The translations under genes were made by a program, and so were the position numbers. DNA of 12,605 nucleotides from the NCBI GenBank assembly GCA_020048795.1, contig JAIFMA010000244.1, positions 1 through 12,605 of the forward strand. The letters run 5' to 3'. Source of the DNA: Rhodoferax sp. Lineage in GTDB: Bacteria; Pseudomonadota; Gammaproteobacteria; Burkholderiales; Burkholderiaceae_C. The notes under the pieces are model-generated. The model was not told where the DNA came from. It did not search any database and was given only the letters and a program-made list of their open reading frames with translations. Shown piece by piece: positions 7,150 through 12,605 of this stretch (within the stretch, counting starts at the first letter, position 1; every line of letters begins with the position of its first letter).

Positions 7150-7178
7150 TTAATAAAGAAGTGTCGAGTTTAGGTCAA
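7150..7178 (-). promoter_or_regulatory. Candidate promoter of the FHA-cyclase gene
   Basis: On the minus strand, TTGACC (7178-7173), a 17-base spacer, and TATTAA (7155-7150). The -35 is 5 of 6 and the -10 is 4 of 6 to consensus. Transcription would begin only about 6 bases before the ATG, giving an almost leaderless mRNA without the AAGG at the usual position, which counts against it or makes it unusual. Read-through from ldcA is the alternative. Confidence 0.3.
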
Positions 7179-7213
7179 CCCGGCCTCAAAATAAGCACGA
7201 AATAGGCAGACAT

Positions 7214-7227
7214 TGTGTAATTACACA
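7214..7227. repeat. 14-bp perfect palindrome at the ldcA stop codon
   Basis: TGTGTAATTACACA is self-complementary with no spacer. Its right half contains the ldcA stop codon, and it sits 77 bp upstream of the FHA-cyclase start. It could be an operator for a dimeric regulator, or part of a weak transcript end. A zero-spacer palindrome of this length is expected roughly once by chance in a window this size, so its location is the only reason to list it. Confidence 0.35.
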
Positions 7228-8162
7228 TGGCCCCAGCTCAAAAGAGCATCTCGACCTTGCCCATTCAGATCAGTTTTGGCACCAACGGGCAGCAAAACCT
7301 TGGTGGCAACGTGCCCATAAGGCAAATTGGTCAACACCGGTGTCTGCAGATTCACTCTTAGCCAGTCGGTCACCGTTTGAAGCTCATAACCCCGGTCATG
7401 CTCGGAGAGTTTGTAGTCCGTAAACTGACCCAGCAGAACGGCTTTTTGCCGACCCAACACGCCGGCGTGCAAAAGTTGTGTCAACATGCGCTCGATCCGG
7501 TAGGGATGTTCGGACACATCTTCCAGAAACAAAATGCCGCTTTTGACCTTTGGAAAATAAGGCGTTCCCAACAAGCTCGTCAAAACTGTCAAATTGCCAC
7601 CCCAAAGCACCCCATCTTGAATCGAAAAACTGCCATCGCCCCTGATCTCTTGGGCACCTGCCCTCTTGGTTTGCCTCCAGCCGACACCTTCACCCTGCCC
7701 GCTCAACATATCGTCGAAACAGGCCTCCATGATCTCGTCGGGTACGGCCCCGGGTTCAGCGCCCACGCCAAAACCTTCGCACAGGGCCGGTCCGGCCCAA
7801 CTGATGGTGCCGGTTTTTGCCAGTAGCGCATTTTGAAACGCCGTGAAGTCGCTGATGCCGACAAATCGGGTGCCCCTGCCAATGGCTTTGGCAACTTTTT
7901 TGTAACGGATGCGGGGCAGCAGTCGGGTAATCCCATAGCCACCCCTTGAGATCAACGCCACATCGGCTCCGCTGGCAGCAGCCCGATGAATGGCCGCCAG
8001 GCGGGTTTCGTCATCGCCGGCAAAACGCTGAAAACTGGCAAGAGCCGCCTGATCCACCTCAACCTCGTGTCCCAAAGCCTTCAGTCTTGCAATGCCGCGT
8101 TTAAAAGCCGCTTTGTCACGTACCGCGCCAGAAGGTGAATAAATATAAATGTGTTTTGTCAT
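7221..8162 (-). CDS. ldcA: S66-family LD-carboxypeptidase (LdcA/MccF type)
   Basis: A 313-residue cytosolic serine peptidase of family S66. The Ser-Glu-His triad is visible: Ser104 in FVGISDFT, Glu214 in FLEDVSEHPYRIERM, and His284 in NLPYGHVATK. SRGGYG at 72-77 is the oxyanion/active-site glycine motif of the family. LdcA removes the terminal D-Ala from cytosolic murein tetrapeptides during peptidoglycan recycling; the related MccF group instead cleaves microcin C7-type conjugates. Lacking any microcin genes nearby, I favour LdcA. Start at ATG 8162, with AGGAA 8 bases upstream. It follows the tadA-fusion gene after 33 bp on the same strand and is probably co-transcribed with it. Confidence 0.92.
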   Translation of the reverse strand: MTKHIYIYSPSGAVRDKAAFKRGIARLKALGHEVEVDQAALASFQRFAGDDETRLAAIHRAAASGADVALISRGGYGITRLLPRIRYKKVAKAIGRGTRFVGISDFTAFQNALLAKTGTISWAGPALCEGFGVGAEPGAVPDEIMEACFDDMLSGQGEGVGWRQTKRAGAQEIRGDGSFSIQDGVLWGGNLTVLTSLLGTPYFPKVKSGILFLEDVSEHPYRIERMLTQLLHAGVLGRQKAVLLGQFTDYKLSEHDRGYELQTVTDWLRVNLQTPVLTNLPYGHVATKVLLPVGAKTDLNGQGRDALLSWGHV

Positions 8163-8195
8163 GAACTGGATTCCTGGCGCTGCCCTGGCGTGATA

Positions 8196-9236
8196 CTACA
8201 GCTTCATCGCATCGAAAGCACGCCATGCCGCCTGATGACCCGAGTCGGGAAAAGGTGCCAACAGCGTCGCAAGTGGCACCGATTGAGGCTGACTGTAACG
8301 CGTTGTGATGCTGCATTGAAGCGAACTTGACTGTATCAGCTGCGCCAATTGGCTCATGCTTTCCGGGAGGATCAAAGTGACATCATCAAGTTGAAGCCGT
8401 GCCACCAACTCCAAGGTCACCTGGGCATGCCATTGAAGCTGGTGAAAAGACATCTTTTTGGGTTTGTCACTTTTTCCAAAGCCGATCAGGTCGGGGCAGA
8501 TGGCGCGAATACCTGCTTGGGCACTCAACGTCAGCTGATCCTGCCACACACAACACCAGTCTCGTGGTCCATGCAGGTAAAGGCAGGCGCTGCTGGCTTC
8601 AACCGGACCGGTGTCCAGGTAATGCAGCCGCAGTCCGTTCAGGCTCGGCAAGTCGCCCACATATCGGGATGGCACCGACAAATCTGGCACATTATGAAAG
8701 CACTGCGCGGGTGTCCGCAAGGCATCGTCCCGAAGCGCCCTGCCCGACTCAATTTTCTCCAACCGCTTACTGCTGCGCTGGTGCCTGAAAAAGCGCTGCA
8801 ATAGCTCAGTACAAGACGCTGACAGCACGCCCCCTTGAATCTGCGTCTGGTGGTTCAGTTGAGCGATGGCAAATAAATTGGTCACCGACCCGGCGGCACC
8901 AGTTTTGAGGTCGGCCGCACCAAAAACTACCCGCTTGAGACGCGCATGCAGGATGGCACCGGCACACATGTTGCAGGGCTCCAGGGTGACAAACAGCTCG
9001 CAATCCTCCAGCCGATAGTTACCCAACTGCTGTGCAGCCGCCCGCAAAGCCAACATTTCAGCGTGCGCCGTCGGGTCAGACGTGGAAATGGGTGCATTGC
9101 GTCCGGTGGCAACGGCCCTGCCCTGGCAAACGACCACCGCACCGACCGGTACCTCGCCAGCTGTTTCGGCAGCTTTTGCTTCGGCTAGGGCCACCCGCAT
9201 CCAATGCGCGTCTAACCCGGCATCAGACTGAGTCAC
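8196..9236 (-). CDS. tadA: TadA tRNA adenosine-34 deaminase fused to a truncated haloalkane-dehalogenase-like domain
   Basis: A 346-residue protein. Residues 8-155 are a complete TadA: zinc site His58-Ala-Glu60 (PTAHAEMLAL) and Pro87-Cys88-x-x-Cys91 (LEPCNMCAGA), with Glu60 the proton shuttle. TadA converts A34 to inosine in tRNA-Arg(ACG) and is normally essential and about 150-170 residues long. After a linker (about 155-195), residues 196-290 resemble the N-terminal half of DhlA-type alpha/beta hydrolases: LNGLRLHYLDTG, YLHGPRDW, CPDLIGFGKSDKPKK, then a strand DDVTLILPES. The nucleophile position (QDWGG in DhlA) reads PES, so the Asp is replaced by Glu292. Most of the cap is missing, APFPDSGHQAAWRAF (327-341) matches a post-cap motif, and the protein ends before the catalytic acid and His. 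The domain should be inactive. The GTG start overlaps the upstream gene by 4 bp. Confidence 0.9.
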   Translation of the reverse strand: MTQSDAGLDAHWMRVALAEAKAAETAGEVPVGAVVVCQGRAVATGRNAPISTSDPTAHAEMLALRAAAQQLGNYRLEDCELFVTLEPCNMCAGAILHARLKRVVFGAADLKTGAAGSVTNLFAIAQLNHQTQIQGGVLSASCTELLQRFFRHQRSSKRLEKIESGRALRDDALRTPAQCFHNVPDLSVPSRYVGDLPSLNGLRLHYLDTGPVEASSACLYLHGPRDWCCVWQDQLTLSAQAGIRAICPDLIGFGKSDKPKKMSFHQLQWHAQVTLELVARLQLDDVTLILPESMSQLAQLIQSSSLQCSITTRYSQPQSVPLATLLAPFPDSGHQAAWRAFDAMKL

Positions 9237-9478
9237 TTGTCGTCAGGCATGGGCCGTGCCTGCATGGCACCTTCGATGGCCTGCTTGTAGTGCTGCTGCA
9301 TCTGTTGGCTTGACTGGGGCACACTACCCGATGTTGGCGTGTTCATCCCGGTTGCCGTTTCAGCAGGGACTTGCTCAACGGGCACGGGCATCCGCACGGC
9401 GCTTGTCTGCTTGCGCACCAACAGGCCGACCACGCCCAAAACAATCAACAGGCCTGTCAATGTCAACCAACCGCGCAT
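9233..9478 (-). CDS. Small membrane-anchored protein, unknown function
   Basis: An 81-residue protein. Residues 5-21 (LTLTGLLIVLGVVGLLV) form one transmembrane helix following an MRGW start, and the next residues are basic (RKQ), suggesting an N-terminal anchor. The remainder is Pro/Thr/Ser/Gln-rich and low in hydrophobics (PVPVEQVPAE, SSQQMQQHYKQ), probably disordered with a short C-terminal helix. I recognise no family. The gene is well supported as real by AGGAGG 6 bases before its ATG and by a 4-bp GTGA overlap with the start of the tadA-fusion gene. It may serve mainly as a translational lead for tadA or as an envelope accessory protein; neither can be shown here. Confidence 0.75.
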   Translation of the reverse strand: MRGWLTLTGLLIVLGVVGLLVRKQTSAVRMPVPVEQVPAETATGMNTPTSGSVPQSSQQMQQHYKQAIEGAMQARPMPDDK

Positions 9479-9484
9479 CCATCG

Positions 9485-9490
9485 CCTCCT
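9485..9490 (-). promoter_or_regulatory. Ribosome-binding site of the small membrane protein
   Basis: AGGAGG on the minus strand, 6 bases before the ATG at 9478. It is one of the strongest Shine-Dalgarno matches in the window and confirms this short gene. Confidence 0.65.
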
Positions 9491-9576
9491 TTTGAATCGT
9501 CAACCCACCGCCAACACAACACCCATTCGGCCAGTCAATGGTGGTGAAAAATACATCCATGAATCATAAATCCACT

Positions 9577-9600
9577 TGATCCACCCCATTGCCTGGATCA
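9577..9600. repeat. Inverted repeat in the divergent intergenic region
   Basis: TGATCCA (9577-9583) and TGGATCA (9594-9600) are exact inverted copies separated by 10 bases. They lie in the 188-bp region between the divergent small-protein/tadA operon and the membrane cyclase gene. A -10-like TATGAT on the minus strand (9568-9563) lies just beyond, so the repeat would cover that promoter's -35 position. A TATACT on the plus strand (9632-9637) could serve the cyclase gene, but I see no matching -35. A repeat of this size could be chance. Confidence 0.3.
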
Positions 9601-9666
9601 CATGAAACCACCGGCAACACTCAGGGTCTCATATACTGTCAGCGACTTAACCTACCCGGTTGCACG

Positions 9667-10917
9667 ATGCCCAGCGTCTCCAATCAACTGCCAAAACCAG
9701 GTGCAGAATTTCCCGCTGTATGGGCGGAGGAATTCCGGCGAGAATTGATTGGCTCGGCGCTGCGGCGCGCTGATATCGTCACCAACACCTTGTTCATTAT
9801 CGAAGGTGTACTGCTGCTGTCCGATTTGTATCGAACCCGATGGCTGGCTGACGGTGTGGATGCCATCATTACCTGGCGTCTGGCCGCACTGACCTTTTTA
9901 CTGACCTACCGTTTTGCCATTGAACGATGGGCACCTGAGCTGGTGCGACTTCGCTATTTCCTGATTTCTGGAATGTTCCTGTGCTGCTGGGCATGCGCCG
10001 TGTTGGCGGGGATTGCCGGCGACATGTCAACCTTCACCATAGGGGCATTGGGTGTCTCTGCGGCATGTCCCTTGCCTGGGCGGTTTAACTCATCCCTGTT
10101 CGTCGTCTCGGGGGCTGCCTTGATTGGTTGGCTGATGTTTCATTTTCCCAATACGGGCCTTTTTTGGACCAGCAATATTGTGGCCACCTGCCTGATTGGC
10201 ATCGTGATCGAAAAATTTACCTTTGATGCCGCCTTGCGCGAGTTTTCTTACCGCAAGGGCATTGAGCGCCAGCGCGAGCGTGCTGACGAACTGCTTTACA
10301 ACGTGTTTCCTGAATCCGTTGCAGCGTCGCTCAAGGAAGGACGTCGCTCGGTCGCCTTGCACGGCGAGGTCACCATTCTTTTTGCTGACGTGGTTGGCTT
10401 CACGCAGTTGTCGAGCCGCCTGCTGCCGTCCCAGTTGCTTGATTTACTCGAAGAAATTTTCGGAAAATTTGACCAGTTGGCGCACCGGCATGGTGTGGAA
10501 AAAATCAAGACCATTGGTGATGCGTACATGGCCATTTCCGGCGCGCCTGTCCAGGTTGATCGTCAGGTCGAGAGAATGGCCGACTTCGCCCTGGAGATCG
10601 TTCAGGTTTGCAAACAGGTTTCCAAGAGCTCAGGCTTTGATCTGGCCGTGCGGGTTGGCATCCACACCGGCCCGGTGGTGGCTGGTGTGATCGGAAGTTC
10701 CAGGCTGTGTTATGACCTGTGGGGAGATTCTGTCAACACCGCCCAGCGCATCGAGTCGCAGGGAGAACCCAACGCGATCAGTGTGAGCGAGCCGATCTAC
10801 TTCAAGTTGCGCAACCAGTTCCTGCTGGAAGACCGGGGGTTGATCGAACTCAAGGGAAAAGGTCCGACCAAAACCTATGTGCTAAAAGGCCGACTGACCG
10901 CCAGCCAGAGTAAATGA
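9667..10917 (+). CDS. Membrane-bound class III adenylate cyclase with six-helix N-terminal domain
   Basis: A 416-residue protein from the ATG at 9667. The frame is open 26 codons further, to a TTG at 9589, but that stretch looks non-coding. Neither start has a strong ribosome-binding site. About six hydrophobic helices occupy residues 38-184 (for example TLFIIEGVLLLSDLY and SGAALIGWLMFHF). A charged helical linker with LLYNVFPESVAASLKEG (209-225) follows, the S-helix-like signalling segment seen ahead of class IIIa cyclases. The catalytic domain has metal ligands Asp241 (LFADVVGFTQ) and Asp285 (KTIGDAYMA), ATP-selecting Lys281 and Asp350 (YDLWGDSVN), and Asn357 and Arg361 (NTAQR). All residues needed for cAMP synthesis are present, as a homodimer. 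The ligand or signal sensed by the membrane domain is unknown. It converges on guaA with 12 bp between stops. Confidence 0.92.
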   Translation: MPSVSNQLPKPGAEFPAVWAEEFRRELIGSALRRADIVTNTLFIIEGVLLLSDLYRTRWLADGVDAIITWRLAALTFLLTYRFAIERWAPELVRLRYFLISGMFLCCWACAVLAGIAGDMSTFTIGALGVSAACPLPGRFNSSLFVVSGAALIGWLMFHFPNTGLFWTSNIVATCLIGIVIEKFTFDAALREFSYRKGIERQRERADELLYNVFPESVAASLKEGRRSVALHGEVTILFADVVGFTQLSSRLLPSQLLDLLEEIFGKFDQLAHRHGVEKIKTIGDAYMAISGAPVQVDRQVERMADFALEIVQVCKQVSKSSGFDLAVRVGIHTGPVVAGVIGSSRLCYDLWGDSVNTAQRIESQGEPNAISVSEPIYFKLRNQFLLEDRGLIELKGKGPTKTYVLKGRLTASQSK

Positions 10918-10929
10918 CGTGACTTTGGG

Positions 10930-12546
10930 CTACTCCCACTCAATGGTTGCTGGTGGCTTACTGCTAACGTCGTAGGTGACGCGGTTGATGCCGCGGACTT
11001 CATTGATGATGCGGCTTGACACCTTTTTGAGCAGCGCATAGGGAAGTTCTGCCCAGTCAGCGGTCATGAAGTCACTGGTTTGGACTGCCCGCAGCGCCAC
11101 CACGTAGTCGTAAGTGCGGCCGTCGCCCATCACCCCCACACTCTTGACCGGTAAAAACACGGTAAAGGCCTGGCTGGTCAGGTCATACCAACTTTTACCT
11201 GTCGCTTCATCGGCAAAATTGTGCAGTTCTTCAATGAAGATCGCATCGGCATGTCGCAACAAGTCGGCGTATTCCTTTTTGACTTCGCCCAGAATTCGAA
11301 CCCCCAGTCCCGGGCCGGGAAACGGATGGCGATAGACCATGTGGTCAGGCAGTCCAAGTGCCACGCCAAGTTCGCGCACCTCGTCCTTGAACAACTCGCG
11401 CAAGGGTTCCAGCAGTTTCAGGCCCAATTGCTCTGGCAGGCCACCAACATTGTGGTGACTCTTGATCATCACCGCCTTCTTGTTTTTGGCGCCACCAGAC
11501 TCGATCACGTCTGGGTAGATGGTGCCTTGCGCCAGCCATTTTGCTCCGTTTTTTGAAGCATTCTGCGCAGTCAGGGCAAGCGCTTGAGCCTTAAATACCT
11601 CGACGAATTCACGCCCGATGATCTTGCGCTTGGCTTCCGGGTCACTGACACCCGCCAGATGCCCGAGGAACTGGTCTGCCGCATCGACGCGAATCACCTT
11701 GGCATGCAACTTGCCCACAAACATGTCCATCACCATGTCGCCCTCATTCAGGCGCAACAGGCCGTGATCGACAAACACGCAGGTCAGCTGATTGCCAATG
11801 GCACGATGGATGAGGGCAGCGGCCACCGAGGAATCCACGCCACCAGACAGGCCCAGAATCACTTCGTCGCGGCCCACCTGAGCGCGGATTTTTTCCACCG
11901 CTTCGCTGATGTAGTCGCCCATGATCCAGTCGGCACGTGTGGCGCAGACATCCAGTACAAAGCGTTCCAGAATCGCTGCGCCACGCTTGGTATGCGTCAC
12001 TTCCGGGTGAAACTGCACACCGTAAAAGCGCCGTTCCTCGTCGGCCATGCCGGCAATCGGGCAACTGTCGGTGCTCGCCATCAGTTTGAAACCGGGTGGC
12101 AACTCAGTCACCTTGTCACCATGGCTCATCCAGACCTTGAGCATGCCATGACCCATCGGGGTGGCGTAGTCCTGAATGCCGTTGAGCAAGGTAGTGTGCC
12201 CATGCGCGCGCACATCGGCAGGCCCAAATTCACGCTGGTGGCCGCTGGTGACCAGACCGCCAAGCTGGTGTGCCATGGTTTGCATGCCATAACAGATGCC
12301 CAGCACAGGAAGACCCAACTCAAACACCGCTGGTGGGGCTTTGTCAGTGCTTTCTTCATAAACACTGGCATGACTGCCTGACAGAATGATGCCGCGCAAA
12401 CTACCGTCGCCAGCGTAAGCACGAATCCACTCATCGCTCACATCACTGGGATGTACTTCGCAAAACACATGCGCCTCGCGGATGCGTCGGGCAATCAACT
12501 GGGTGACCTGGGAGCCAAAGTCAAGGACAAGGATTTTTTGATGCAT
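10930..12546 (-). CDS. guaA: GMP synthase (glutamine-hydrolysing)
   Basis: A 538-residue two-domain enzyme that aminates XMP to GMP using glutamine and ATP, the last step of guanine nucleotide synthesis. The N-terminal class I glutamine amidotransferase has Cys85 (LGICYGMQ) and His180/Glu182 (GVQFHPEVTHT). The ATP-pyrophosphatase domain has the PP-loop LSGGVDSS at 233-240, and the dimerisation domain includes RHPFPGPGLGVRILGE (406-421) and ends with the canonical PPATIEWE. The frame is open 13 codons further, to an ATG at 12585, but the ATG at 12546 gives the standard MHQKILVLDFGSQ N-terminus and has an AGG 6 bases upstream. The usual partner guaB would lie beyond the window edge; the 59 bases upstream show no recognisable gene end. 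Confidence 0.98.
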   Translation of the reverse strand: MHQKILVLDFGSQVTQLIARRIREAHVFCEVHPSDVSDEWIRAYAGDGSLRGIILSGSHASVYEESTDKAPPAVFELGLPVLGICYGMQTMAHQLGGLVTSGHQREFGPADVRAHGHTTLLNGIQDYATPMGHGMLKVWMSHGDKVTELPPGFKLMASTDSCPIAGMADEERRFYGVQFHPEVTHTKRGAAILERFVLDVCATRADWIMGDYISEAVEKIRAQVGRDEVILGLSGGVDSSVAAALIHRAIGNQLTCVFVDHGLLRLNEGDMVMDMFVGKLHAKVIRVDAADQFLGHLAGVSDPEAKRKIIGREFVEVFKAQALALTAQNASKNGAKWLAQGTIYPDVIESGGAKNKKAVMIKSHHNVGGLPEQLGLKLLEPLRELFKDEVRELGVALGLPDHMVYRHPFPGPGLGVRILGEVKKEYADLLRHADAIFIEELHNFADEATGKSWYDLTSQAFTVFLPVKSVGVMGDGRTYDYVVALRAVQTSDFMTADWAELPYALLKKVSSRIINEVRGINRVTYDVSSKPPATIEWE

Positions 12547-12605
12547 AACTAACCTGTTAGGGGCAGCGCCGAGATCAATTGGCATCGTCGCAGCCTGTCA
12601 CGCCA

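Noticed and set aside
7221..8162. Microcin C7 self-immunity peptidase (MccF) instead of LdcA
   Set aside because: Same S66 family, but no microcin synthesis or export genes are present, and a housekeeping recycling role is simpler.
8116..8316. Frameshifted continuation of the hydrolase domain beyond the tadA stop
   Set aside because: The other minus-strand frames here do not encode the missing catalytic acid/His half of a dehalogenase, and ldcA begins 33 bp after the stop, so the missing part is absent rather than out of frame.
11584..12381. Long plus-strand open frame (265 codons) opposite guaA
   Set aside because: It lies wholly inside a highly conserved guaA on the other strand; its translation is His/Gln-rich with no recognisable domain, typical of an antisense shadow in GC-rich coding DNA.

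Overview
The window reads as a chromosomal stretch from a moderately GC-rich betaproteobacterium, most likely Burkholderiales/Comamonadaceae (Rhodoferax- or Polaromonas-like). This is inferred from protein character and from the gene order mltG-tmk-holB-pilZ-tatD, which is familiar from beta- and gammaproteobacteria; no database search was possible. Coding density is very high. I see no rRNA, tRNA, CRISPR array, insertion sequence or prophage gene.

Left part (1-1596): the last 33 residues of an RlmB-type rRNA 2'-O-methyltransferase converge on a minus-strand pair, the folate-dependent Fe-S repair protein YgfZ followed by an exported CreA-family protein.

Central plus-strand operon (1632-6141): divergent from ygfZ, with a plausible sigma70 promoter lying across the ygfZ start codon. 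It encodes MltG (peptidoglycan glycan-strand terminase), thymidylate kinase, the DNA polymerase III delta-prime subunit, a PilZ-domain protein of the non-canonical type IV pilus class, TatD nuclease and an exported ankyrin-repeat protein. Genes overlap (ATGA junctions) or are separated by a few bases, so translational coupling is likely. The mix covers cell wall, dTTP supply, clamp loading, pilus control and DNA processing.

Minus-strand block (6223-9478): read in transcription order it holds a small membrane-anchored protein, a TadA tRNA adenosine deaminase carrying a broken haloalkane-dehalogenase-like domain at its C-terminus, an LdcA/MccF-type LD-carboxypeptidase, and a soluble class III adenylate cyclase with a C-terminal FHA domain. 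The first two genes overlap by 4 bp. The cyclase has an 83-bp upstream gap with a candidate promoter of its own.

Right part (9667-12605): a plus-strand six-helix membrane-bound class III adenylate cyclase converges on minus-strand guaA (GMP synthase).

The most unusual items are the TadA/dehalogenase-remnant fusion and the presence of two differently built, apparently catalytically intact class III cyclases within about 4.7 kb. I found no convincing evidence of an entirely new multi-gene system; most of the window is conserved housekeeping DNA with a few odd architectures.
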